From an uncultured Flavobacteriia bacterium (lineage in GTDB: Bacteria > Bacteroidota > Bacteroidia > Flavobacteriales_D > Crocinitomicaceae): a DNA stretch of 64,000 bases. The position numbers and the translations under genes were made by a program. The stretch is taken from the NCBI GenBank assembly GCA_937975705.1, contig CALJTX010000002.1:1-64000 (forward strand). Direction: 5' to 3'. This document shows positions 1-8,712 of the stretch, piece by piece. The notes beneath the pieces are model-generated. The model did no database searches. It saw only the letters and a list, made by a program, of their open reading frames with translations, and had not been told where the DNA came from. Positions within the stretch are counted from its first letter, which is position 1, and every line of letters starts with the position of its first letter.

Positions 1-538
1 TTTTGGTAAAACCAACAGCGCCGAAACTTACGTCGAAGAAACCTCTACGGCCGTTACCTCTTGGAACATCTCCGGTTTGATATATAAAACCTCTTCTCGG
101 GTCAATCATGTCGCCGAATGTGAGTTTGTCCCAATCAAGGAATTTTTGAAAATAAGCCGCGCGTGCACCAAACATGATGGAAAACTTGCGCGTAACTTTT
201 GCATTATAAGAGTAGATACCGCCGATCATTGATGTTTGAATGGTACCTTGACCTTGCACGTCGTGCATGGCGAGGAGTCCAAAACCACCAGAGATATTTT
301 TGGCGTAGGTATCGTAAGCTGCCGCGTAGGTGACGTAATTGCCGGTTAATTGTGGCCATTCGTTGCGGTAATTTAACGAAACTCTAGGGCAACCTGACGA
401 TCCTGCAAGGGCAGGGTTTAGGTAGGTTGGGTTGGCATAGAATTGCGTAAAAGTAGGGTCTTGAGCCCATGATATTGAGCTCATTATCAGTGTAATGAGG
501 CTAATCTGGGCGACTAGAAGCGGTTTGACTATTTTCAC
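1..538 (-). CDS. PorP/SprF family type IX secretion membrane protein (partial, N-terminal part)
   Basis: This reading frame runs off the left edge, so only about 179 N-terminal residues are present. After a signal peptide ending in SWAQ, the mature protein begins DPTFTQFYANPTYLNPALAG, the hallmark opening of the PorP/SprF family, followed by alternating beta-barrel-like strands rich in Gly and aromatics. Family members are outer-membrane proteins; PorP is part of the T9SS core complex, and SprF-like paralogues usually serve individual adhesins. Which of the two this is cannot be told from the fragment. It is divergent from porU, which favours a secretion role. The start is a GTG at 538; another in-frame GTG lies at 557, adding VLKPTF. 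Confidence 0.85.
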   Translation of the reverse strand, partial: MKIVKPLLVAQISLITLIMSSISWAQDPTFTQFYANPTYLNPALAGSSGCPRVSLNYRNEWPQLTGNYVTYAAAYDTYAKNISGGFGLLAMHDVQGQGTIQTSMIGGIYSYNAKVTRKFSIMFGARAAYFQKFLDWDKLTFGDMIDPRRGFIYQTGDVPRGNGRRGFFDVSFGAVGFTK

Positions 539-662
539 GAAAGTTGGTTTTAGCACGAACAATCTTAACGTTATTCAGGTTTCAAAGGTTACAAATATCG
601 AATATTTATTCAAATAAAATAAATAAATTGACGTTTTTCTAGCGCTTAAAACTCCAAGTTTC

Positions 663-3600
663 ATGATTTATTTTCGCAATTGCTTTCTTTTTTTATGCTT
701 TATCGGCTCACTCACCTCGTATGCGCAGGTACAAACTATTGCTTTGGACTGGTCAGGAATCGAACAGGTAATAGTTGGTGAAAAAGCGTATGATGTTCAA
801 ACAGTTAAAGATTTTGGTCTAGACAATGGCCAGCCATTCTATGCTTTTCAACAAAAGCACGGTTCAATTAATCAAGAAGTTGAAATTTTCAATGCCGTGT
901 ACGAAAAAATACCTAAGGCGCAGCAGCTCATATACGAGCAATTAGGGGTGCGCATCGCCGAGAACGCGCAAATAGAGGCGAAAATCGTATCGGAGGGTGG
1001 TCAGCCTATTTTTTCCTTTTATGTTTTACCGCTGCGTGCTGTAAATGGTTCGCTAGAGCGCTTGGTTCGAATTGATTATCGTTTTATCTCAAAAAATAAT
1101 GTTCAAACAAAAGATTACGCGGCATCTTCAATTTTAGGCAGCACAAGTGGAAAGTGGTACCGCATCGCAGTCAATAAAGATGGAATTTATAAAATTGACA
1201 AGGCCTTTTTAGAAGCATGTGGTTTCAATACAACCAATCTGAATCCAGCGCATATACATATATTTGGAAATGGAGAAGGGGTGATTCCAGAGTGGAATGG
1301 CGCCTCTATAACAGATGACATCGCCCAAAATGCCATTGTAGTCAGTGGTGAAGCAGATGGTACTTTTGATGCCAACGATTACGTTCTTTTTTACGGTTGG
1401 GGCGCGCACCGTTGGGAGCTTTCTGGCGGAAATCAATACAACCAAATCAGACACCCGTATTCGGATCAGTCATACTATTTTATCTATGTTGGTGCCGATG
1501 TTGCACCATTGCGCATTGCCGACTCCCCAACTATTGATGTACCGGCTGATACATTAGTTACGGCTTATGCATACAGGGATGTCTATGAAAACGACCTTGA
1601 AAACTTAGTAAAGGGTGGGCAACGTTGGTATGGCGAAGAATTTGATGTCAATTTGAGTCAGAATTTCAACTTCACCATTCCAAATGTTAGTCCTGAGCCT
1701 GTGCGCTTCCAAGTGTCGTACGCATCTAATTCTAGATCCGCGGGCAATCAAATTTCTTTAAAAAATGGCACTGAACTAATTGGTCAGATGGTGATGCCGC
1801 ACTCAGGATCTTATTATCAACGAGGTACCTTGCTTTGTGCTGACTCTACCCCAAGTAGTTCATTGAATTTAACTGTTGCCATCAATAGATTGAACCCGAG
1901 CGTGGTAACCTACCTCGACCGTATTTTGATCAATGCCCAACGACAGCTCATTTTGACAGGTTCCCAACTTAATTTTCGCGTATCAAATTGGTCTTCTACA
2001 TCGAATGTGGCAAGTTATCAGCTTGGCAGCGTGAATGCCAACACATTTATTTGGGACGTCTCAGACCGACACATTCCTGTGCGCATTCCTTTGATCGTGC
2101 AGGGCAGTCAGGCTACTTTTAAAACACTGGCACAATACAACGAATTGGTTGCTGCAAATGGCTCCTCGTTTTTCACACCTGAAAAAATAGGTGGTGTAGC
2201 GTATCAAAATCTACACCAGCTGCCACTTGCAGATTATATAATTGTGGCGCATCCTGATTTTTTGTCAGAGGCCAATCGGCTCGCTGATTTACACCGCGCC
2301 GAAGGCCTTACGGTGCATGTGGTGCAGCCTCAAGCTATTTACAATGAATTCAGTTCGGGAATGCAAGACCCAGGCGCAATTCGCCGCTTTGTTAAAATGT
2401 TTTATGACCGCGCTTCGCTCAATGATCCTGCCGCTAAACCTAAATATTTGCTCTTATTCGGCGATGGCACGTATGATCCAAAAAATAGGGAGCCAAATAA
2501 CAATAATTTTATTGTCACTTACCAAATGCCGAGCAGCGAAAATGCAATTGACGCGATGGTAGTAGATGACTTTTTTGGTATGCTCGACAATTCCGAGTCT
2601 ATGAGTGCGGCAGACATGATGGATGTTGGTGTGGGTCGCATGATCATTAGCACGAGTTTGCAGGCCAAGCAAATGGTCGACAAGATTGAGCATTACATGA
2701 AAAATGGCTCCAACTTTTATCCGGTGAATAGTTCCTGCTGTATGGGAACCCAAACAGACAAGACTTTTGGCGATTGGCGCAATCAGTATTTGATCATGAC
2801 CGACAACCGCGAGGGAGGCTATTTTATCAATACAGATGCTGAGCCACAATATGCCATTTCTAAAATGCTGAACCCTGAAATCAACTACAACAAACTTTAC
2901 ATGGATGCCTTTCCAAAGGTAGTTACGGCAGGAGGAGAGCGCTTTCCGGCAATGGTCAATGCGATAGATGCAAATATCCAACGCGGTGTGCTCGTTGCCA
3001 ACTATATTGGCCATGGAGGTGAAGTAGGATTGGCAGAAGAACGCGTGGTTACCGTGGATCAAATAAATAGTTGGAGCAATATTCAGGCCTTGCATTTATT
3101 TGTCTCGGCAACATGTGAGTTCACGCGTTTTGATGACCCTGAGCGCGTGTCAGCAGGTGAGTGGGTTTATCTGAACCCAGCTGGGGGTGCCATTGCTATG
3201 CTTACCACAACACGCTCGGTTTACTTTGGTGTAAATAGCAACATCGGTATCAAATTAATTGAACGCATTTTTAACCGCTACCCGAATGGCGAGGCGTATG
3301 AGTTTGGTGAAATTGCCCGCAGAACCAAAAACGCAGCATCGGTCAGCTCCTCCAACAAGCGTAGTTTTACACTCATCGGCGACCCCGCACTGCGTTTGGC
3401 ATTGCCGCGTTATCGTGTGGTAACCGATAGCATCAATGGTCTCGATCCTCAACAACAACTAGATACGTTGCGCGCCTTGAGTAAAGTAAAAATCAAGGGG
3501 CATATCGAAGATTACAGTGGCGCTGTACTTTCAAATTGGAATGGCGTGCTTACACCAACTGTTTATGACAAGCGTAAAATCCAAAATACACTTGGGCAAG

Positions 3601-4490
3601 ATGAGGCGTCGCCAATTATATCATATGAACAGCAAACCAATCGCATTTACCGCGGTCAAAGTAGTATAACGAACGGATACTTTGAGTTTGAATTTGTGGT
3701 GCCAAAAGACATCGCACTGCAAATTGATTTCGGGAAAATCTCATATTATGGACAAAATGGACAAATAGATGCTCAAGGATTTGACACCTTATTTTATGTA
3801 GGTGGCATTGATCCGAATGGTGTAGCAGATGACCAAGGCCCTACTGTTCAGCTCTATATGAATCAGGAAGGTTTTGTCAATGGATCGGTAACGGATGAGA
3901 ACCCAGTTCTTTTGGCGAAAGTAACGGACGACAACGGAATCAATACGGTGGGTAATGGCATTGGACATGACATCGTTGCGGTACTCGATGGACAAACTGC
4001 CCAGCCTTTTGTGCTCAATGATTTTTATGCTGCCAATCTTGATGCGTATCAATCTGGAGAGGTGCGCTATCAGTTTCAAAATCTAAGCCCTGGTCCGCAT
4101 ACACTTTCGTTAAAGGTTTGGGATGTCAATAACAATTCTTCCACCTCGCAAATAGATTTTGTTGTCCAGTCCAAGGAAGCACCGGTATTACAGCACGTGC
4201 TCAACTACCCCAATCCTTTTACCACCCGCACAGAATTCATGTTTGAACACAATCAATCGTGTTCTTCTTTAGATGTGCAAATTCAAATCTTTACGGTATC
4301 GGGTCGTTTGGTCAAAACGATAGCGCAAGAATTGCCTACGAGTGGCTTTAGAATTAGCGGTTTATATTGGGATGGCCGCGACGACTTTGGCGATGAACTC
4401 GCAAGAGGCACATACTTATATCGCTTGAGAGTGCAAACACCAGAGGGCGCCTATGCAGAGCAAACTGAAAAACTTGTCATCTTAAAATAA
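663..4490 (+). CDS. porU: PorU, type IX secretion system sortase (peptidase C25 family)
   Basis: This 1275-residue protein is a gingipain-type (C25) cysteine peptidase. In the T9SS, PorU works at the cell surface: it removes the C-terminal sorting domain of cargo and links the protein to lipopolysaccharide. A signal peptide ending in SYAQ precedes a long N-terminal beta-rich region. The catalytic domain covers roughly residues 500-900. His784 (in NYIGHGG) and Cys818 (in VSATCEFTRFDDP) form the expected catalytic pair. The tail has an FlgD-like or sorting-type beta-sandwich starting at LNYPNPF (residue 1180). PorV, its known partner in the attachment complex, follows 33 bases later. No clear promoter motif is seen in front of it. 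Confidence 0.95.
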   Translation: MIYFRNCFLFLCFIGSLTSYAQVQTIALDWSGIEQVIVGEKAYDVQTVKDFGLDNGQPFYAFQQKHGSINQEVEIFNAVYEKIPKAQQLIYEQLGVRIAENAQIEAKIVSEGGQPIFSFYVLPLRAVNGSLERLVRIDYRFISKNNVQTKDYAASSILGSTSGKWYRIAVNKDGIYKIDKAFLEACGFNTTNLNPAHIHIFGNGEGVIPEWNGASITDDIAQNAIVVSGEADGTFDANDYVLFYGWGAHRWELSGGNQYNQIRHPYSDQSYYFIYVGADVAPLRIADSPTIDVPADTLVTAYAYRDVYENDLENLVKGGQRWYGEEFDVNLSQNFNFTIPNVSPEPVRFQVSYASNSRSAGNQISLKNGTELIGQMVMPHSGSYYQRGTLLCADSTPSSSLNLTVAINRLNPSVVTYLDRILINAQRQLILTGSQLNFRVSNWSSTSNVASYQLGSVNANTFIWDVSDRHIPVRIPLIVQGSQATFKTLAQYNELVAANGSSFFTPEKIGGVAYQNLHQLPLADYIIVAHPDFLSEANRLADLHRAEGLTVHVVQPQAIYNEFSSGMQDPGAIRRFVKMFYDRASLNDPAAKPKYLLLFGDGTYDPKNREPNNNNFIVTYQMPSSENAIDAMVVDDFFGMLDNSESMSAADMMDVGVGRMIISTSLQAKQMVDKIEHYMKNGSNFYPVNSSCCMGTQTDKTFGDWRNQYLIMTDNREGGYFINTDAEPQYAISKMLNPEINYNKLYMDAFPKVVTAGGERFPAMVNAIDANIQRGVLVANYIGHGGEVGLAEERVVTVDQINSWSNIQALHLFVSATCEFTRFDDPERVSAGEWVYLNPAGGAIAMLTTTRSVYFGVNSNIGIKLIERIFNRYPNGEAYEFGEIARRTKNAASVSSSNKRSFTLIGDPALRLALPRYRVVTDSINGLDPQQQLDTLRALSKVKIKGHIEDYSGAVLSNWNGVLTPTVYDKRKIQNTLGQDEASPIISYEQQTNRIYRGQSSITNGYFEFEFVVPKDIALQIDFGKISYYGQNGQIDAQGFDTLFYVGGIDPNGVADDQGPTVQLYMNQEGFVNGSVTDENPVLLAKVTDDNGINTVGNGIGHDIVAVLDGQTAQPFVLNDFYAANLDAYQSGEVRYQFQNLSPGPHTLSLKVWDVNNNSSTSQIDFVVQSKEAPVLQHVLNYPNPFTTRTEFMFEHNQSCSSLDVQIQIFTVSGRLVKTIAQELPTSGFRISGLYWDGRDDFGDELARGTYLYRLRVQTPEGAYAEQTEKLVILK

Positions 4491-4507
4491 AAATTCCTCA
4501 AATTCCC

Positions 4508-4515
4508 TATCTTTA
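4508..4515 (+). promoter_or_regulatory. possible -7 element for porV
   Basis: TATCTTTA, one base off the Bacteroidota -7 consensus TAnnTTTG, lies 9 bases before the porV start. No TTG -33 element is found at the usual distance, so porV may simply be co-transcribed with porU. Confidence 0.2.
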
Positions 4516-4523
4516 CCCTCTAT

Positions 4524-5786
4524 ATGAAAAGTTCCGGATTTTATACATTAGTTCTGAGCATTTGTTTGGTATTCATCTCTCAAAATGCTTTAGCACAACC
4601 TACTGGCGGTTCGGGTGTAACCGACAACGACCTTCAGCTCAATACCATTACCACCTCTTTGCCTTTTATGGCCATTACACCAGATTCGCGCGCAGGCGGT
4701 ATGGGCGATGCCGGAACAGCATTGAGTGCCAACTCCACTTCGGTCTATTGGAATACCTCCCTTTTGAGTTTTGCCAAACAAAAATCTGAGGTGAGTTTGT
4801 CTTACACGCCTTGGTTGCGCCAACTCACCAACGACATCCATTTGTCTTATTTAGCGGGCTACAAACAACTCAATAAAGTGCACTCTATTGGTGGTGCTTT
4901 GCGTTATTTTAGCTTGGGTGAAATCACTTTTACAGATATCAACGGCGATGTACTTCGCGACGACAAACCAAGTGAGTTCGAACTCGTTGGTGCCTATGCT
5001 TTCAAGTTAGCAGACCGTTTCAGTATTGGCGTCAATGGTAAGTTTGCCTACTCTAATCTGACAGGAGGTTTAACTGTGGCGGGTGTCAATACCAAACCAG
5101 GTGTGGTAGGGGCAGCAGACCTGTCTTTTAGTTATTTCAACGACGACGCACACATTGGCAATACAGACGGTACTTACACCTTCGGTATGACCATCAATAA
5201 TATCGGTAACAAAGTTTCTTATTCTGAATTGTCGCGCCGTGACTTCATCCCGATGAACCTCAAGATCGGCAATAGCTTTTTGGCAGAATTCGACGAATAC
5301 AATAAAGTTACCTTTTCTGTCGACCTCCAGCGTTTGTTGGTTCCGACTCCAGCTATTTACAAGCTCATCAACGGCGATTACGTGATGTTGGCAGGTATGA
5401 ACGGCGATGTAGGTATCATTACCTCCATGATGCAGTCTTTCTATGACGCTCCAGGTGTTCTTGCTACCGACGAAAACGGTGACTACATCCAGAATAATGA
5501 TGGTTCTTACGAAATTGTCAAAGGCACACGCCTCAAAGAAGAGTTAGCAGAAATTAACATTGCAGCAGGTGCCGAATGGTGGTACAGCGATGTGTTGGCC
5601 TTGCGCGGTGGTGTTTTTTATGAAAACAAAAGCAAAGGTAATCGCCAATTTTTGAATTTAGGCGCTTCACTCAAGTACAATATGTTCTCCATCGATTTCT
5701 CTTATTTGGCTTCTTTAAACGGTCGTCAGAGCCCCTTGGCCAACACCTTGCGCTTTACCTTGCGCCTCAATCTCGGTGGCAACTAA
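4524..5786 (+). CDS. porV: PorV (LptO), type IX secretion outer-membrane barrel
   Basis: This 420-residue outer-membrane beta-barrel of the FadL-like PorV family acts as the T9SS shuttle: it takes cargo from the translocon and presents it to PorU. A signal peptide ending in ALAQ is followed by the family signature around residues 50-80 (FMAITPDSRAGGMGDAGTAL, then SVYWN). The rest alternates strands typical of a barrel and ends in a terminal strand, LRFTLRLNLGGN. Length is normal for the family. It follows porU by 33 bases and its stop codon overlaps the ispF start by one base (TAATG), so the three genes probably form one transcript. Confidence 0.95.
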   Translation: MKSSGFYTLVLSICLVFISQNALAQPTGGSGVTDNDLQLNTITTSLPFMAITPDSRAGGMGDAGTALSANSTSVYWNTSLLSFAKQKSEVSLSYTPWLRQLTNDIHLSYLAGYKQLNKVHSIGGALRYFSLGEITFTDINGDVLRDDKPSEFELVGAYAFKLADRFSIGVNGKFAYSNLTGGLTVAGVNTKPGVVGAADLSFSYFNDDAHIGNTDGTYTFGMTINNIGNKVSYSELSRRDFIPMNLKIGNSFLAEFDEYNKVTFSVDLQRLLVPTPAIYKLINGDYVMLAGMNGDVGIITSMMQSFYDAPGVLATDENGDYIQNNDGSYEIVKGTRLKEELAEINIAAGAEWWYSDVLALRGGVFYENKSKGNRQFLNLGASLKYNMFSIDFSYLASLNGRQSPLANTLRFTLRLNLGGN

Positions 5787-6277
5787 TGCAAGCCAAACCA
5801 AAGTTGCGTATTGGCTACGGCGTCGATGTTCATCAGCTCGCTGAGGGCTATCCGCTCTGGATCGGAGGTATTCAACTTCCGTCACCGCTTGGTGCGGTTG
5901 GTCATTCCGATGCAGATGTGCTCATTCATGCTATTTGCGATGCGTTACTAGGTGCCTTGGCCCTTAGAGATATCGGGTTTCATTTTTCAGACACCGATCC
6001 GCAATACAAAGGAATAGATTCAAAAATACTACTCAAAGAAGTTTTTCGCTTGGTCAGTGAAAAAGGTTACGGCATTGTCAATATCGACGCCACCGTCATT
6101 TTAGAAACACCAAAAGTGAACCCCCACATCGAGCAAATGCAGCTTGTTCTCGCTGGCCTTTTGAACCTAGAAACAGATGAAATAAGCATCAAGGCCACAA
6201 CCCATGAAAAGGTAGATTCTTTCGGTGAAAAGCGCGCCATTAAGGCGTATGCCTCGGCCTTGCTTTATCAGTTATAG
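5786..6277 (+). CDS. ispF: 2-C-methyl-D-erythritol 2,4-cyclodiphosphate synthase
   Basis: IspF catalyses the fifth step of the MEP isoprenoid pathway, releasing CMP to give MEcPP. The protein has 163 residues, the usual length. The metal ligands are visible as Asp14 and His16 (YGVDVH) and His48 (in GHSDADVLIH), followed by the DIGFHFSDTD segment. The ATG overlaps the porV stop by one base, which suggests translational coupling. Downstream it converges on rsmG with only 3 bases between the stop codons and no obvious terminator. Confidence 0.97.
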   Translation: MQAKPKLRIGYGVDVHQLAEGYPLWIGGIQLPSPLGAVGHSDADVLIHAICDALLGALALRDIGFHFSDTDPQYKGIDSKILLKEVFRLVSEKGYGIVNIDATVILETPKVNPHIEQMQLVLAGLLNLETDEISIKATTHEKVDSFGEKRAIKAYASALLYQL

Positions 6278-6280
6278 CAC

Positions 6281-6907
6281 TTACGGTACCAGTTGTACGT
6301 ACACAACTTTTTTAGTCTCAAAAAATGCTTCTTTGTAGAAGTTGGCAATTGGAAACTCTTTGTAAGGATATTTGATGCCGGCGAGTTCTTCGCTGAGGTC
6401 TCCTCCCTTCAGATAAAGAATGCCATTTTTGAAAGGGTGTAGGTTTTTCTTACCGCTTTTCCCCTTTACCCATGTCAAAAATACGGGCATTTGAGTAACG
6501 GCTCTACTGACAATAAAATCGTAGCGGTCTTTAATGGTTTCTGCCCTTGCGTGGCTTGCTTTTACATTTTGAAGACCAAGACTCGCGGCAACTTCTTGTA
6601 CTACTTTTATTTTCTTTCCGATGGAATCTACTAAGTGAAATTGTACTTCAGGAAAAAGAATGGCGAGCGGAATGCCTGGGAAGCCACCACCGGTACCGAT
6701 ATCCAAAATTTGTGCGCCGGGTAGGAACTGCACTACTTTTGAGATCGCCAGTGAGTGCAACACGTGTCTTTCGTAAAAGTGTTCGGTATCTTTTCTGGAG
6801 ATGACATTGATTTGTGCATTCCATTCGTTGTAGAGCGTTTCTAAAGCAGCAAACTGCTTGAGCTGCTCTGGGCTTAGATCAGGGAAATAGTGCTGAAGAA
6901 GGGTCAT
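6281..6907 (-). CDS. rsmG: 16S rRNA (guanine-527-N7)-methyltransferase RsmG (GidB)
   Basis: RsmG makes m7G527 in 16S rRNA using S-adenosylmethionine; its loss gives low-level streptomycin resistance in other bacteria. The 208-residue protein has the class I methyltransferase glycine loop LDIGTGGGFPGIPLAI at about residues 68-84, followed by the acidic HLVDS strand and the IVSRAV segment of the family. Its start overlaps the stop of the upstream sigma factor gene by one base (TAATG), so it is the last gene of a three-gene unit. Confidence 0.96.
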   Translation of the reverse strand: MTLLQHYFPDLSPEQLKQFAALETLYNEWNAQINVISRKDTEHFYERHVLHSLAISKVVQFLPGAQILDIGTGGGFPGIPLAILFPEVQFHLVDSIGKKIKVVQEVAASLGLQNVKASHARAETIKDRYDFIVSRAVTQMPVFLTWVKGKSGKKNLHPFKNGILYLKGGDLSEELAGIKYPYKEFPIANFYKEAFFETKKVVYVQLVP

Positions 6908-7512
6908 TAGATGCTGTCTTTGGTCTGCTGCATCATGGCGGCGAGGAAGTCTCTGGCGCGAAACAATTGCGCTTTAACGGTGCCGAGGGGTAAGTTGAGT
7001 TCTTCGGCAATTTCTTCGTAGCTCTTTTCTTCGAAATAACGCTTCTCTACGAGTTCGCGGTATTTGGGCTTGAGTTTACTCACTAAAAGGCGCATGTGTA
7101 CCAAGCGCTGACCTTGGATAATAGTTTCTTCAGGATTGAGCGTCTGTGATTTGGCATCGATGTGCATGCGTTCGCCATCACTCGTAGTAATGCCTCTATC
7201 TATGGAGGTTACTTCGATGCGTTTTTTACGGATAAAATCGATGCAATTATTGGAGGCAATTTTGAAGAGCCAAGTACTGAAAGCAAAGCTTGGTGAGTAT
7301 TGGTCTAGGCGGGCAAATGCTTTTCCGAAAGCTTCTATGGTGAGGTCGTCTGCGTCATCGGAGTTTTTGACCATCTTGAGCATCATGAAATAAATGGAGT
7401 CTCGGTAGCGGTCTAGGAGATCTGCATAGGCGGCTTGACTTCCTGATCGGGCTGCAGCAACCAAGTGCAGGTCTTGTTTGGCTTTATCAGATAAATGCTC
7501 GTTTTCTACCAT
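6907..7512 (-). CDS. ECF-type RNA polymerase sigma-70 factor
   Basis: This 201-residue sigma factor has region 2 at about residues 25-95 (DADDLTIEAFGKAFARLDQY, then WLFKIASNNCIDFIRKKR) and region 4 at about 140-192, with the helix-turn-helix SYEEIAEELNLPLGTVKAQL. Between them is a linker of about 45 residues. No anti-sigma factor gene lies beside it. Instead it sits between a glycosyltransferase gene (7-base overlap) and rsmG (1-base overlap). Its targets cannot be predicted. In Porphyromonas gingivalis an ECF factor, SigP, controls T9SS genes, but nothing here shows that this is its counterpart. Confidence 0.93.
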   Translation of the reverse strand: MVENEHLSDKAKQDLHLVAAARSGSQAAYADLLDRYRDSIYFMMLKMVKNSDDADDLTIEAFGKAFARLDQYSPSFAFSTWLFKIASNNCIDFIRKKRIEVTSIDRGITTSDGERMHIDAKSQTLNPEETIIQGQRLVHMRLLVSKLKPKYRELVEKRYFEEKSYEEIAEELNLPLGTVKAQLFRARDFLAAMMQQTKDSI

Positions 7513-8642
7513 CGGTAATATTTTTGCCTTTCGGATATATAATAAACGATGGGCATCAAGATACTATAAAATAAATCCCAGGCTGGAAAAAACAACATGA
7601 GTTGCTTTTCGCCAAGTTTTTTTAGGCAAGTACCTTGCAGCCACCATTTGATTGCAATTACACCAATAAAAATACTAGACCCTAAAGGCAAGTAATTTAA
7701 ATTCAAGCACAAAGCAACGAAAGAAATCCACATCAAAATCAGGCTGAGTGGATAGATTCCTAACAACACTTTCTTAATAACAGAATAGCGGGCTGAACTA
7801 ATGTGATATTTTGCCTTTTGCCTGAGCCAATCGGACCAAGTAGCAGGTGCTGCTGACCTGACAAATGAATCAGGGTCTTCGGAAATATTGACTTTGCTAA
7901 ATTGAAGGGCATCTTGCAATAGCAAATCGTCGTCTCCGGGGCTAATAGCATAATGAGACTTGAAACCATTGACCTTCTGAAACAATAATTTAGAGTAAGC
8001 TAAATTGCGGCCGTTTGCTTTAAACGCATTGCCCGCAAGTGCATAACTAAAAGCACTGGCGCCCATCCAAGCGTTATCAAAACGCACTAATTTGTTGAAA
8101 AAACCTTTTGTTTTGGTGAAGGGGCTGTAGCCAATAACGAGTTGTTGTTGGGCGTTGAGTTTGCTCATGACTTGCTTGAGCCATTGTGTACTGAGGGGTT
8201 GGCAGTCGGCATCTGTCAGGACAAAATGCTCATAAGAGGCTGCTTTGATTCCGAGTGTAATGGGAAGTTTTTTGCCAAGTTTGAGGTGTGGGCTGCGCGA
8301 GATCTCTACAACTTTTAATTGCTTGAATTGATGGGCAAAGGCGGTAAGTATCCAGTTGCTGTCATCGATACTTTGGTTATTGACGACAATCACTTCATAT
8401 TGAGGATAATCTTGACTCAATATGGTAGGGAGGTGCTCGTATAGGTTGTCGGATTCATTTCGAGCGGCAATGATGACGGAAACAGGTGGGAAGTGCTGCG
8501 CGGTTATGTTTTCATTTTTTCGTTTGAAAGCAAATCTGGCGTAAAAGTAAAATGCATACACTAATTGGACAATACTAAAAAGTATGCCGCTGATTAGCAA
8601 ATAGGCCCAATAGTCGTTTTGAATGCTCGGTAAGTAATTCAT
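7506..8642 (-). CDS. Family 2 glycosyltransferase, membrane-anchored
   Basis: The 378-residue protein has an N-terminal membrane helix (about residues 15-35), a GT-A glycosyltransferase domain and two or three membrane helices near the C-terminus. Family 2 marks are VSVIIAARNESDNL, the acidic LTDADCQPL motif that would bind the sugar-nucleotide metal, and GDDDLLLQDAL, which resembles the catalytic-base region. The donor and acceptor are unknown; a role in cell-surface glycan or glycolipid synthesis is inferred. I chose the ATG at 8642 (MNYLPSIQ) over an upstream TTG at 8654. It is the first gene of a unit with the sigma factor and rsmG. Confidence 0.88.
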   Translation of the reverse strand: MNYLPSIQNDYWAYLLISGILFSIVQLVYAFYFYARFAFKRKNENITAQHFPPVSVIIAARNESDNLYEHLPTILSQDYPQYEVIVVNNQSIDDSNWILTAFAHQFKQLKVVEISRSPHLKLGKKLPITLGIKAASYEHFVLTDADCQPLSTQWLKQVMSKLNAQQQLVIGYSPFTKTKGFFNKLVRFDNAWMGASAFSYALAGNAFKANGRNLAYSKLLFQKVNGFKSHYAISPGDDDLLLQDALQFSKVNISEDPDSFVRSAAPATWSDWLRQKAKYHISSARYSVIKKVLLGIYPLSLILMWISFVALCLNLNYLPLGSSIFIGVIAIKWWLQGTCLKKLGEKQLMLFFPAWDLFYSILMPIVYYISERQKYYRW

Positions 8643-8680
8643 CTCTGAGTACAAAGATGTCTAGGGAATTTAAATACCCG

Positions 8681-8688
8681 TATCTTTG
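8681..8688 (+). promoter_or_regulatory. -7 promoter element for tgt
   Basis: TATCTTTG matches the Bacteroidota -7 consensus TAnnTTTG and lies 25 bases before the tgt ATG, giving a predicted leader of about 20 bases. A clear TTG at -33 is not seen. Confidence 0.4.
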
Positions 8689-8712
8689 CTCTAGGTATTT
8701 TTCAACATTGTT

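Noticed and set aside
2454..3095. 213-residue minus-strand frame inside porU
   Set aside because: It mirrors the conserved catalytic part of PorU and has random composition; the porU frame explains the sequence.
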